In this document: positions 10,226 through 19,348 of the stretch, piece after piece
Position numbering within the stretch: the stretch's first letter is position 1
How the letters are laid out: each line of letters starts with the position of its first letter
Assembly (NCBI RefSeq): GCF_042683245.1
Contig: NZ_JBHUJB010000020.1
Coordinates: 31,875 to 95,874, forward strand
Direction of reading: 5' to 3'
Source of the DNA: Rubritalea tangerina
GTDB lineage: Bacteria > Verrucomicrobiota > Verrucomicrobiia > Verrucomicrobiales > Akkermansiaceae
DNA length: 64,000 bases
The notes under the pieces: generated by a model
The model's database searches: none
What the model was told of the DNA's origin: nothing
Seen by the model: only the letters and a program-made list of their open reading frames with translations
Made by a program: the position numbers and the translations under genes

Positions 10226-12134
10226 GCAGGACCCAATGGAGCTACGCCAACGCAGGGGGCGCAGGGTAGCAGGAGGGGCGACATTAGCATTGGCGGCGGC
10301 ACTGGGTGTTACGGCCATAGTGCATCCGGATTTATTTAGAGCGGAGCTTTCGATGCCAACGGCTGAGGAGCGTGAGAAGGCGAAGCAAGAGCGCAAGAAA
10401 AAGAAAGCGCAGAAGCCGAAGCGTAAGTTGAGCAAGAAAGACATTGAGAGGTTGGCAAAGCATCGGGATGCCAAGGCTCGGAAGCATCTGGTAGAGATAT
10501 TGGTGCGGCTGGAGAAGCGGATTGTGATAGCGGAAGAGAAGGAAGCTGAGACAACGGCTAAATTTAGAAAGAGCGAGGATTTATTTGAATCGCTAGTGGG
10601 GTTGATTGGCCAGCACACTGAGAAAGGCAAGGTGGCTATCAGCGAGGATATTCGGGCATATAACGACATGCGGATGCATGGGCGAGGTGGTTCGTTAGAG
10701 GTCGCCAAGGACTTACGTGTGGTATCACGTGGGGCGTATGAGATGGAGCGGCTGGGTAAGCAATATGCAGCAAACCCAAGTGAGGCAGGGCTTGAGATGG
10801 TAGTAGCGAGAGCGGAAGAGCTCCAAAAGCAACTCGCTGTGGCTGAGGGGAATGGTGTGATGGTGCGAGCTCAGACTCAACGTTATCTGAGTAGTATTTT
10901 GACGAATGCGAAGGCCTTGCGGACACAGGATAGAAATCTTGCTGTTCGTGGATTTGCGCAGCCAGAAGACCATCCGTTGAGTCAGCCTGAGCGTCGGGTG
11001 TTGAGGAAGTACTTGGCACCCTTAGAGATGGATCAGCTGCATGCTCTTTCACAGGAGATGGCGAGTCATTATACGAATTTGATGGGAGACGTAGAGGCTG
11101 GTGAATTAGCTGAAGCCGCGGATATTCCCTATCCTGAGGCTCTGGATAAGTTAGCGCATCAAGCGTTTGCGAAGGACAACTTAGAGGAAGGATTGAATCA
11201 GGCCATGCCAGAGAATATGGATCAGTTAGACAACTTCACTGATGCTCTCAATGAGGCTCAAGCGAGTGCTGAGCGGGCGCTGGCGGAATCAGGTGGGCAG
11301 GTTCCAGGAAAGCCTGGCGAACCAGGTGAAGGGGAAGAGGATAGCGAGGGCGAAGGTAAGCCTGGCGAGGGGGAACAGGGTGAGGGACCGTTTGGTAGTG
11401 GTGGTGGAAAAGGCACTGAGAACTCGTCTGAGAGAGGAGGAGCGGATGGACTTGGGCAGCGCAGTAAGGAAGCGGTCTGGAGATCGTTAGCGTTAGAGAG
11501 TAGCTTAGCGGCGGCTCAGGACCGGCTCAAAGAGGTGAGGGTGGATGGCAGGGCTGTGTTAGCGAATGTGCTGCCGGGACGGAGGTTTACGGCTAAGAGT
11601 CCGAGAGAAGGTTATGTATTCATTGATACCTGGCATATTATTGGGCCATGGGATGCGAGTGTTTCTCGCTACAATGCGGTGGATTTTTCTCGGATTTACC
11701 CACCTGAGACAAAGTTAGACTTAGATGCGGTATTCACGAGTGGAAAGCGCAAGCGGGTATACGACGACGAACGTGGTTATGCTGGGCGGGGGGAGATGGA
11801 TGGAAGGTTGACCTGGCAGTTCTATCAGAGTCCTACGGTGGAGGTGCGCATTCCGCGTGAGCAACTGGCTAACGATGCACTCTATTTTGCGTACACTGAG
11901 GTGTTTTTTGAGCAAGAGACGGAGATGTACATGGCGTTTGCCTCTGATGATGCTGCTAGGATCCGGGTGAATGGTGAGATTGTGTTTCAGGACACGGGGT
12001 TATCGCCCTATGTGATTGCCGAGCAGGTTCGGAAGGTGCGGTTCAAGCGAGGCATCAACAAGGTGTTAGTACGTTTGGTCAATGGTCCTGGGCCTTGTCG
12101 ATTCTCGCTCTTACTGACACCGGGCAACGAGTAA
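10206..12134 (+). CDS. Large membrane-anchored coiled-coil protein of an ExbB/ExbD operon
   Basis: A 642-residue protein with no recognised full-length family. In order: a basic N-terminus, one membrane helix near residues 22-42 (GGATLALAAALGVTAIVH), a Lys-rich stretch, a long charged helical region to about residue 350, a Gly/Glu/Pro-rich linker (about 370-425), and a C-terminal beta domain. That domain starts FIDTWHIIGPWDASVSRYN, with FASDDAARIRVNGEIVFQDT near the end, a pattern seen in PA14 and other ligand-binding jelly rolls. One anchor, a long spacer and a distal folded domain is the layout of TonB or TolA, whose genes normally sit here. It may therefore be the protein energised by the ExbB/ExbD motor; this is inference. 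An ATG at 10236, just after the exbD stop with AGGA before it, is an alternative start. Confidence 0.75.
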   Translation: MKATTNKQDPMELRQRRGRRVAGGATLALAAALGVTAIVHPDLFRAELSMPTAEEREKAKQERKKKKAQKPKRKLSKKDIERLAKHRDAKARKHLVEILVRLEKRIVIAEEKEAETTAKFRKSEDLFESLVGLIGQHTEKGKVAISEDIRAYNDMRMHGRGGSLEVAKDLRVVSRGAYEMERLGKQYAANPSEAGLEMVVARAEELQKQLAVAEGNGVMVRAQTQRYLSSILTNAKALRTQDRNLAVRGFAQPEDHPLSQPERRVLRKYLAPLEMDQLHALSQEMASHYTNLMGDVEAGELAEAADIPYPEALDKLAHQAFAKDNLEEGLNQAMPENMDQLDNFTDALNEAQASAERALAESGGQVPGKPGEPGEGEEDSEGEGKPGEGEQGEGPFGSGGGKGTENSSERGGADGLGQRSKEAVWRSLALESSLAAAQDRLKEVRVDGRAVLANVLPGRRFTAKSPREGYVFIDTWHIIGPWDASVSRYNAVDFSRIYPPETKLDLDAVFTSGKRKRVYDDERGYAGRGEMDGRLTWQFYQSPTVEVRIPREQLANDALYFAYTEVFFEQETEMYMAFASDDAARIRVNGEIVFQDTGLSPYVIAEQVRKVRFKRGINKVLVRLVNGPGPCRFSLLLTPGNE

Positions 12135-12169
12135 CATTACCGTTCAGAGGGGGCAGTGGTTTGTGAATG

Positions 12170-12205
12170 AAGGCTGGGTGATGTGTGGGTCAACCAGCCT
12201 TTTTC
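12170..12205 (+). terminator. Rho-independent terminator of the exbB operon
   Basis: AAGGCTGG (12170-12177) pairs with CCAGCCTT (12194-12201), followed by a T run. Confidence 0.8.
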
Positions 12206-12228
12206 TCTAGGAGTTGGGCTGCAGGGCG

Positions 12229-13107
12229 CTAGCGATTTGTTGGAATCGTAGCGGGGCCGAAGTTGAGGCCAGATCCAGCGCTGCCTGAATTTTGTGAAGC
12301 GTAGTTCATGCGGCTGAGGCTGACCATGAAGTTGATTCCTTTGATAAGTTCATTGGCCCAGATGAGCATACCAACGATAGGGATCAGGAGGAGGCAGACG
12401 AAGGCGCCGATACTGAGGCGTGGGGCGTTTTGGGTATTTTCGTAGCGCTCCATGATGGAATTCCATTGTTTAGGGAGGCCACCAATGGCGATGAAGAGCC
12501 AAACGATGTTAAAAAATGGGATGAACAGAAAGCCAATGGCCTTACCTGGAGTGATAGTGGCTCCGCCAGGCTGGAGGCATTTGTATGCCTTGTAGATGAA
12601 GATGTAATGGAGGATACCAACCCACATGAGGGAGAGATAGCCGATACCGAAGAGTGCGAGACCGGCTAGGGCTTCGTTTTCACCTAAGGTTGAGAGGTAG
12701 GCGCCAAGGACCATGATGACGAGTCCACCGAAAAGGAAGGAGCAGTATTTGGCAAAGCTGGCGCCGGTGACGATGGTGGAGGGGTATTGGCCACCAGTAG
12801 TTCCTGCTTGGCTTGGGTCGGAGGTTGGGGCTGCATAGGCATTTTGGGCAACTTGCTGCGGCTGGCCAAGTGCTGGTTGAGCTGGTTGAGCTGGTTGAGC
12901 TGGTTGAGCTGGTTGAGCTGGTTGAGCTGGTGCGGGAAAGAGACCTTCGACTTGAGCTGCGGGGATCCAGCCTTCGAGGCCTTCGGTCCAGACTTGTGAG
13001 GTGGGAGTGATATGCCCTTGAGCGGCGAGAGCTTGGAGCTCAGTGCCAGCGATGGGGCCCTGTTGTTGGTTATTGGCATCGAGGTAGTGCCATTGAGGGT
13101 CGCTCAT
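12229..13107 (-). CDS. GYF-domain membrane protein
   Basis: About 292 residues from the ATG at 13105-13107 (MSDPQWHYLDANNQQQGPI). This start was preferred because the GYF_2-type domain, with its W-x-Y and GPI pattern and the later VWTEGLEGWIPAAQV, begins there. A repeated Pro-Ala-Gln linker follows, then four predicted membrane helices (including YCSFLFGGLVIMVLGAYL, AIGFLFIPFFNIVWLFIAI and IGAFVCLLLIPIVGMLIW). The membrane part resembles small four-helix proteins of unknown role found fused to GYF_2 domains in many bacteria. GYF domains bind proline-rich peptides in eukaryotes; the role in bacteria is not established. It converges on the exbB operon. Confidence 0.8.
   Translation of the reverse strand: MSDPQWHYLDANNQQQGPIAGTELQALAAQGHITPTSQVWTEGLEGWIPAAQVEGLFPAPAQPAQPAQPAQPAQPAQPALGQPQQVAQNAYAAPTSDPSQAGTTGGQYPSTIVTGASFAKYCSFLFGGLVIMVLGAYLSTLGENEALAGLALFGIGYLSLMWVGILHYIFIYKAYKCLQPGGATITPGKAIGFLFIPFFNIVWLFIAIGGLPKQWNSIMERYENTQNAPRLSIGAFVCLLLIPIVGMLIWANELIKGINFMVSLSRMNYASQNSGSAGSGLNFGPATIPTNR
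12872..12931. repeat. 9-bp tandem repeat coding Pro-Ala-Gln
   Basis: GCTGGTTGA is repeated six times exactly, followed by a partial seventh copy. On the minus strand it encodes the (PAQ)n linker between the GYF domain and the membrane part. Exact 9-bp units change length without breaking the frame. Confidence 0.9.
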
Positions 13108-13180
13108 AATTGTATCTAGGTAATTGCCCAATGTACCTATCTGATAGGAGGGGGAGGAAGCAAGAGAATCTTACAGGAAG

Positions 13181-15790
13181 TCAGTCATCCTGTGCTTGGT
13201 TATGAATGACTTGGAGTGGTTCAGGAAGTGACCGGATATGGATATCTGTTTGAGGGAAAGCGATTTCGATGTCTGCATCACGGAAGGCGGCGTCGATTTG
13301 GTAGTGGAGGTTTGATCGGGTTTCGATGAGGTCATCGTAGTGGTTAACGAAGCCGCGGAGGATGAAGTCGAGTGAGCTAGCACCGAAAGCTTGGAAGAGG
13401 ACGGAGGGGGCGGGGTCGTCGAGGACGCGTGGGTGGTCGTGGACGATTTTGGTGAGGATGTCGGTGGCTTTTTGGGTATCGGAACCATAGGCGATACCGA
13501 CGGGAATTTCGAAGCGCTGCATGTTATCGGCCAGGGACCAATTGATCAGTTGTCCGGTGATAAATTCTTTATTGGGGACGAGGAGTTCTCTGTTATTAAA
13601 TTGTTTAATGGTGGTGGCTCGAATTTTGATTTGGGAGACTCTACCAGTGATGTCACCGATCGTGACGATATCGCCGAGGCGAATTGGACGTTCGAAGAGG
13701 ATGATGATACCGGCGACGAAGTTGGCGAAGATTTCTTGAAGTCCGAAGCCGATACCTAGGGTAACTGCGGCAGCGAGCCATTTGACGCTGCCCCATGAGA
13801 CACCGACTTGTGCGAAGGCTGCGAGGCCACCAGTGGCGATAAGTCCATAGCGCAGGACGGTGGTGATCGCGTAATTTCCACCAGGGCTGAGATTAAGTTT
13901 ACGCAGGACGCTGAGTTCGAGTAGGCCGGGAATGTTACGGGCTGCGACTAGGGTGAAGGTGACGATGATGATGACTCCGAATATGTCTCCTAAGCTGATC
14001 CCCTTGTGGAAGAAATGGGAATCATCGGTGGTAGTGGCGTTTGAACCGGAGGCAGTCTTTGCAATATCTGTGATTGGTGTAGCTGGGTCAGAGGTTGTTG
14101 TGTGGGAGGCTGGCTCCGAGCTAACAGGGGCTTGGACGATAGAGACTTTATCGAGTGCGCCGAGGGCAGGGAGTACGGGTTTCCAGATATTCCAGAGGCC
14201 GAAGACGATGATGATGACGGTGAGGAAGCGGACGATCCGTCTGGTCTGGTGGGTGACGGCTGTGATATCGACTTCTGTGGCTTCGAGTTCTTCTAGTGAG
14301 GGGGGGGATTCTTCAGTATTGTTGGTTTCTGCGGCACGTAGTGCTTGGTATTTCTTGCGAGCTTGGTGTTTAGCGAAGTTGCGTCTTGCGACGAGGATCC
14401 AACGGTAGCAGAGGCTCGCAAAGAGGGCGGTGGCTCCGACGAGAGTGATGCTGATAATGGTGTCCGTGAAGAGTGTCTGAACGGAGTCGATGTAGCCAAT
14501 AGCGTAAGCCAGAATGAAGAAGAGGGGGAGGGCGAGCCCAATAAAGTAGAGCAGTTTGAGTGCCCAGCTAGGCGTATTCTCAAATGCGAGGAGTTGTTTT
14601 TTAGGAAGGAGCAGGCTGTGGGTAAAGGCGATGCTCAAGAACATCGCTAAGATGAAGCTGATGCGGCCGGCTGGTTGGGCTGTCGCGGCAGGGAGGGCAA
14701 ATGCCAGAAAGAGAAAGATGGGGATTGTGTAGAGTGCCCAGGTGCTGTGGAAGTAGATGCGTTTGAGCTTGTGTTTGTCGGTTTCGATGTGGGCATCTAA
14801 CAATCCGTGGCTCACTGAGAGGCTTTTGAGAAATGATAGAAATGAGAGTGAGAGGGCGGCGATGGAGAAACCGATAGACCAGCTATGTGGTGAAGGGCTT
14901 CTCCACGCTAGGAATATGAGAGCGACAGGCAGTACTTGTGAACGGACAAGGGTGACGAAGAGGGCAAGCAGTGATGGCTTAATAGAATCGCAGTGGCGGT
15001 CTTGAACATGCACAGCGAGGGTTTCGATACTTCTCTTTGCTTTCGATTGGACGGCAAGCAGGAGGGTGAAGGCGAGAGTGGCGATGATCCAGAGAATGGG
15101 GAAGTTCTTGCAGTCTTTTAGGAGCCCATCGGATAGTTCGCCGAGGGATTGTTTCGAGAAGATGCTTGCGATGGCGTCAAGTTCGGTTGTGAAGTCGCTG
15201 GAATTGATAGGTTGGGCACTGGGAATCCAGAGCAGGCGTTCGTCTAGGTAGTTTGTGTAGTTTTCGGTGGCGTTGAGTGTTGTTTTGGTTGCTTCACTGA
15301 GTTGGCGCAGGGTGGTGATGTAGGCTTGGTATTGATTGACGAGAGTGGGTGGTGAATGGGGTTCAGGTGAGGCGACGAGTGGAGGGGGCGTTTCGGTGAG
15401 GTCGAGAAGTTCGATTTCGGCATTCGTTGTCTCGATATTGACTTGTTTGAGTTGTTTGCGAAGGGAATAGGTTGTTGGGAGGCTGAGTCTTTGTTGGCGG
15501 AGAAGCTGGCCGGTTTTGGCATCGATTCGCAGGTCGGCTGACTCGATTAGTTTGATGCGTTTTTCAGCATTAGATCTGTAGTCGTTAACTCGGTCGAGTT
15601 GGGATTGGGTTTGGGCGAGTTGTTTTCTTGCGGCGTCGTGCTGGGTCTGAAGCTCAATGGAAACTTGTGCTGAGGAGGGAGCAGAGTTCGGAGTGTCCGC
15701 GCTTTGAGCGATGAGAGGGGGGCTCAGAAGGAAAAGGAAGAACAGAAGGTAAGCCTGAATCTGTGTGGGATGCTGTGAGGTGGTCGCCAT
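13181..15790 (-). CDS. Large mechanosensitive channel of the MscS family (MscK/MscM type)
   Basis: About 869 residues from MATTSQHPTQIQAYLLFFLF, which is a signal peptide ending at LIAQSA; an upstream in-frame start adds a non-conserved stretch. The mature N-terminus is a periplasmic coiled coil (QTQHDAARKQLAQTQSQLDR). Many membrane helices follow. The C-terminal third is a typical MscS core: the pore-lining helix (VKWLAAAVTLGIGFGLQEIF), then ANFVAGIIILFERPIRLGD, the beta domain with RATTIKQFNNRELLVPNKEF and QLINWSL, and the cytoplasmic alpha/beta domain. Such channels open on membrane tension to release solutes during hypo-osmotic shock. A single-gene unit. Confidence 0.9.
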   Translation of the reverse strand: MATTSQHPTQIQAYLLFFLFLLSPPLIAQSADTPNSAPSSAQVSIELQTQHDAARKQLAQTQSQLDRVNDYRSNAEKRIKLIESADLRIDAKTGQLLRQQRLSLPTTYSLRKQLKQVNIETTNAEIELLDLTETPPPLVASPEPHSPPTLVNQYQAYITTLRQLSEATKTTLNATENYTNYLDERLLWIPSAQPINSSDFTTELDAIASIFSKQSLGELSDGLLKDCKNFPILWIIATLAFTLLLAVQSKAKRSIETLAVHVQDRHCDSIKPSLLALFVTLVRSQVLPVALIFLAWRSPSPHSWSIGFSIAALSLSFLSFLKSLSVSHGLLDAHIETDKHKLKRIYFHSTWALYTIPIFLFLAFALPAATAQPAGRISFILAMFLSIAFTHSLLLPKKQLLAFENTPSWALKLLYFIGLALPLFFILAYAIGYIDSVQTLFTDTIISITLVGATALFASLCYRWILVARRNFAKHQARKKYQALRAAETNNTEESPPSLEELEATEVDITAVTHQTRRIVRFLTVIIIVFGLWNIWKPVLPALGALDKVSIVQAPVSSEPASHTTTSDPATPITDIAKTASGSNATTTDDSHFFHKGISLGDIFGVIIIVTFTLVAARNIPGLLELSVLRKLNLSPGGNYAITTVLRYGLIATGGLAAFAQVGVSWGSVKWLAAAVTLGIGFGLQEIFANFVAGIIILFERPIRLGDIVTIGDITGRVSQIKIRATTIKQFNNRELLVPNKEFITGQLINWSLADNMQRFEIPVGIAYGSDTQKATDILTKIVHDHPRVLDDPAPSVLFQAFGASSLDFILRGFVNHYDDLIETRSNLHYQIDAAFRDADIEIAFPQTDIHIRSLPEPLQVIHNQAQDD

Positions 15791-16113
15791 AGTATCCAAG
15801 AGTGTTAGGGAAGGAGAGTCGTCTTTGTTAGTTAAGTTGTGACATACGCGCACGGAGATTAGTTCTCCTGTGAGTGTCTAAATGTTAGATTAAAGATGTC
15901 ACAAATGTGTTAGATGTTTGGTGATCTATCAATCTTCTAATAAAGCAGAAAATGTGTTGGGAGGCAAATAGATCCAGTTGTTTTAGTGAGGGGGCTAGGA
16001 TGTTGAAAGCAGGGGTGGACATCTGGTGGAGCGATGTGGGGGGCTGCTTCGGATCCTGGGCGATGGTGAAGCTTGGCCAGAGCTTGGCTAAAGATTATGG
16101 TGAGGAGGGGAGT
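15791..16113. other. Intergenic region without recognised gene
   Basis: Lies between the start of the MscS-type gene and the stop of the MFS gene, both on the minus strand. GTTAGAT appears twice near 15884-15922, but no clear promoter, terminator hairpin or conserved protein was found. Confidence 0.5.
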
Positions 16114-17505
16114 TCAGCCCTGCATTTTTTCGAGTTCGATGCCTTTGGTTTCGTGGACGAATTTACGGACAAAGAAGATCGAGATGAAGGCGCAGATGGC
16201 ATAGAACCCGTAGGCTCCACCGAGGCCGACACCGGTGAGCATGATGGGGAAGGTCATGGTGATACCGAAGTTGGCAAGCCATTGGGCGAGTCCACTGACA
16301 GCGAGGCCTGAGCCGCGCATTTGGTTAGGGAACATTTCGCCGAGCATGACCCACATGACTGGTCCCCAAGAGAAATTGAAGAACATGACGAAGAGGTTGG
16401 CAGCGACGAGAGCGGTGGGGCCACTGGCTCCGGTGAGTTCTAGATTACCTGCTTCGCCATCGGCCGAGATAAAGACGATAGCCATGAGGCTGAGGGTGAT
16501 TGCCATTCCAATGGAGCCGATGAGGAGCATGGGCTTGCGCCCAAGTTTATCGACGACCATCAATGAGACTGAGCAGGCGGCGATACTGAGACCGCCGCTG
16601 ATGACATTGATGAGGAGGGCATCGCTTTCGTCAAAGCCGACAGATTGCCAGAGCACCGAGCCGTAATAGAATACGACATTGATGCCGACTAATTGTTGGA
16701 AGACGGCGAGGCCTATCCCCACCCAGACGAGTGGGCGAAGGCCTAGCATGGGACCCACAATATCTCGGAAACTTGGACGGTGGTCTGCTGCGAGCGAGGC
16801 CTTTATCTCCTCGTATTTTTGTTCTGCCTCGTCACCCATGAGTGATTGGAGGACCTTGAGGGCTTTTTCTTTTTGATTTTTGGCAACGAGGTAACGCGGG
16901 CTTTCTGGGATACAGAGGAGGCCGAAGAAGAAGGCAAGCGAGGGGACAATTTCTACCCAGAACATCCAGCGCCAGGCGTCATGGCCGAAGGCAAGTTCGT
17001 TGAGTGCTGAGCCACCCGCCATTTTGACGATGACGAAGTTGCTTAAGAAGGCGATGAAGAGGCCGCTGATGATGGCCATTTGTTGGATTGTGGTGAGGCG
17101 GCCGCGGATTTCTGCTGGAGCGATTTCACTGATGTAGGCAGGTGTGAGGACAGAGGCTGCACCCACAGCCATGCCGCCAAGGATGCGATAGAAGATAAAT
17201 TCACCTGAAGCATTGGCGATTCCGGAGCCCCAGGCACTGATGGTGAAACACACTGCGGAGACAATGAGGATGGTTTTTCGGCCAAAGGAGTCGGCTAGGC
17301 TGGCGGCAAAGAAGGCGCCAAGTGCACAGCCTAGGAGCATGGAAGCCACATTGAAACCTGAGCCCACATTGTCGGTTTGGAAGGCGTCCTTCATGCCGTC
17401 GACGGTGCCATTGATGACACCGCTGTCGAAGCCGAAGAGGAAGCCACCAATCGTAGCGACGATGGAGATGAGGATGATGCGACTCAGGTGAGATTGATTA
17501 TTCAT
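16114..17505 (-). CDS. MFS sugar porter, proton-coupled
   Basis: A 463-residue inner-membrane protein with twelve predicted helices. It carries the sugar porter family signatures: GFLFGFDSGVINGTVDGM in helix 1, ADSFGRKTILIVSAV (the D-R/K-x-GR-R/K loop), PAEIRGRLTTIQQMAI, PESPRYLVAKNQ before the central loop, VDKLGRKPMLLIGSIG in the second half, and a terminal VHETKGIELEKM. This family includes XylE, GalP and GLUT proteins; the exact sugar cannot be read from the sequence. It follows a LamB-type porin on the same strand with 28 bases between them, so outer- and inner-membrane steps of one carbohydrate uptake route are probably co-expressed. Confidence 0.92.
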   Translation of the reverse strand: MNNQSHLSRIILISIVATIGGFLFGFDSGVINGTVDGMKDAFQTDNVGSGFNVASMLLGCALGAFFAASLADSFGRKTILIVSAVCFTISAWGSGIANASGEFIFYRILGGMAVGAASVLTPAYISEIAPAEIRGRLTTIQQMAIISGLFIAFLSNFVIVKMAGGSALNELAFGHDAWRWMFWVEIVPSLAFFFGLLCIPESPRYLVAKNQKEKALKVLQSLMGDEAEQKYEEIKASLAADHRPSFRDIVGPMLGLRPLVWVGIGLAVFQQLVGINVVFYYGSVLWQSVGFDESDALLINVISGGLSIAACSVSLMVVDKLGRKPMLLIGSIGMAITLSLMAIVFISADGEAGNLELTGASGPTALVAANLFVMFFNFSWGPVMWVMLGEMFPNQMRGSGLAVSGLAQWLANFGITMTFPIMLTGVGLGGAYGFYAICAFISIFFVRKFVHETKGIELEKMQG

Positions 17506-17533
17506 GAGGGTAGTGTGGAGGTGTTAGGGCGGG

Positions 17534-19117
17534 TTACCACCAGGCTTCGGCTTGCACGCCCATATTGAAGCCTTCAGAGGCATCGCCGTAGTTTTGGGGT
17601 GCGACGGTGCCTATTAGATCATCGGACCAGGCAGCATAGGTGAAGAAGAGGCGAATGGCTGGGCGGGAAAAGATGTCGCGTGCGGGGGAGATTTGAGGAG
17701 CAAAGGTGATCTTATAGACTTCTCCGGAGAGCCCGCCCGATTGGTCACCGTGGTCGACGCCTGCTTCGAGAGCCAGGGAGAGGTAGTCATTGAAGTAATA
17801 GACTGGGCGAAGACCTAATGAAAACCAATTGACGGAACCATTTGCAGCTAGTCCCGTGTCGTAGTAGTCGTAGACGAGGGTAGCTGATAGATTGAGCTGG
17901 TCAGAGGGCCTGATCACCGTGTCATTGACCAAGCGGAAGTGGTGGACATCGTCGGAGTTCAGTTCGGTAGGTGGCTGGCCATCTGGAGCGGCAACGAAGT
18001 TATAGTCAGGTTCGGTGGCTTTAAAGTTCGAGGCTGCACCTCTGCCGTATTGCAGCGCGGTTCGGATATTTCCATCACACCAGCTCTGGTAATCGTGGAT
18101 GAGGCCGATAGCAAAGCCGTTGCCACCATTGACGCGCACGTTTTGATTGTTCGGCATTTCACTATCTTTGATGTTAGCGAGGTCGAACCAGAACATGCCT
18201 TTACCTCCGAGGAGGTCGACATCGGAGAGGCGTAGATCGAGGCTATTTTTGCCACTTTTTTGGTCCACCTCGCCTGAGCCGTTACTGTTGAGTTTGTCGA
18301 TGCTGCCGCCTAACCACGCGACTGAGAGCTTGCCGAAGTCGCCAATGGGGATGTGCTCTACTCCTCCGCCAAAGCCGCTCATATCGAGGTAGTAGAAGTC
18401 GTTCATGTGGACGTCATAGCGATTGTAGAAGCGTTGACCTGCCCAGAAACTGATGTCTTTTTGGTCAAACCAGACTCCCTTGGCTTGGGCGAAGGCTTCA
18501 CGCAGTGAAATGGTAGAGTCTGAGGTACTCGAGCGTGGAATAGAATAGGCTGGGCGGAAGTGGACAGAGAAGTCGACATCCTCAGGCAGGTTCTGGAAAT
18601 GGTAGCCGAAGGCGGTTTCTACATAGGTGTCGTCTTCATTGCCCAGGCGGTACTTTGCTTGTGCAAGAGGGTTACGGAATGCCTCCATAGTATTACCGGT
18701 CGAGTCGACACCTAGGCCTGAGCGGAAATAGCCATTGAAGGTGAATCCACGAGAGATGTCATCTGCGGCATCAAGCTCGTTCTGGAGCGCCTCATTGGTT
18801 TGTTCGATAGAGGTGGCCTTCTGGACTGCTAGAGCCTTGGTGTTACGTGAAGCCGCAGCGGCTGCAGATGTGGCTTTTTTCTCAATGTTTTGATAGCGTG
18901 TTTTCTCTGCCTGCTTGGCTTGTTCCATTTCGGCAATGCGCGCCTCAAGGCTCGCGATTCGATCTTCATAGGACTTTTTTATCGCGGTGACTTCGTCTCG
19001 CAGAGCAGCGATCTCTGGGTCATCACTTGCGTGAGACACCGTTGATAGGCTGGCTAACAAAAGAGAGCAGCAATAGAAAGAGGGGACTGGGCGTCTAACT
19101 AGATAGGGGATTAGCAT
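17534..19117 (-). CDS. LamB/ScrY-type maltoporin with N-terminal coiled coil
   Basis: A 527-residue outer-membrane protein. The signal peptide ends near VSHASDD. A trimerising coiled coil follows (IAALRDEVTAIKKSYEDRIA, then SLEARIAEMEQ), as in sucrose porin ScrY. The barrel begins FTFNGYFRSGLGVDSTGN and ends with FSRPAIRLFFTYAAWSD and GVQAEAWW; the last residues are typical of LamB. Such porins form trimers that guide malto-oligosaccharides or sucrose through a greasy slide. It is the upstream gene of a two-gene unit with the MFS sugar porter. A small inverted repeat CGCAT-tatgg-ATGCG about 90 bases before the start might be an operator, but this is weak. Sugar specificity is not predictable. 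Confidence 0.88.
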   Translation of the reverse strand: MLIPYLVRRPVPSFYCCSLLLASLSTVSHASDDPEIAALRDEVTAIKKSYEDRIASLEARIAEMEQAKQAEKTRYQNIEKKATSAAAAASRNTKALAVQKATSIEQTNEALQNELDAADDISRGFTFNGYFRSGLGVDSTGNTMEAFRNPLAQAKYRLGNEDDTYVETAFGYHFQNLPEDVDFSVHFRPAYSIPRSSTSDSTISLREAFAQAKGVWFDQKDISFWAGQRFYNRYDVHMNDFYYLDMSGFGGGVEHIPIGDFGKLSVAWLGGSIDKLNSNGSGEVDQKSGKNSLDLRLSDVDLLGGKGMFWFDLANIKDSEMPNNQNVRVNGGNGFAIGLIHDYQSWCDGNIRTALQYGRGAASNFKATEPDYNFVAAPDGQPPTELNSDDVHHFRLVNDTVIRPSDQLNLSATLVYDYYDTGLAANGSVNWFSLGLRPVYYFNDYLSLALEAGVDHGDQSGGLSGEVYKITFAPQISPARDIFSRPAIRLFFTYAAWSDDLIGTVAPQNYGDASEGFNMGVQAEAWW

Positions 19118-19348
19118 TATCCTTACTCATAACCTATTTTGTTATAGGAGAAAAAGATAAATCCGACAGGTTTGGTGTTAGGTGGGCGAATCTTTCAAAA
19201 ACTCGAGACGCATTATGGATGCGCTGGGCTAGATGCTAGTGTGGAGGTGTCGCAGCCTATGTTAGATTTATGGATTTTATCCATCACTTCATGATGGGAA
19301 GAAAGGCATGGTGGAGCAAAGAGACTTAGAGGTTTTTGTGTGGGGGGA

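Noticed and set aside
15884..15922. Two GTTAGAT repeats as operator
   Set aside because: Such short TTAG-containing words are frequent throughout the window.
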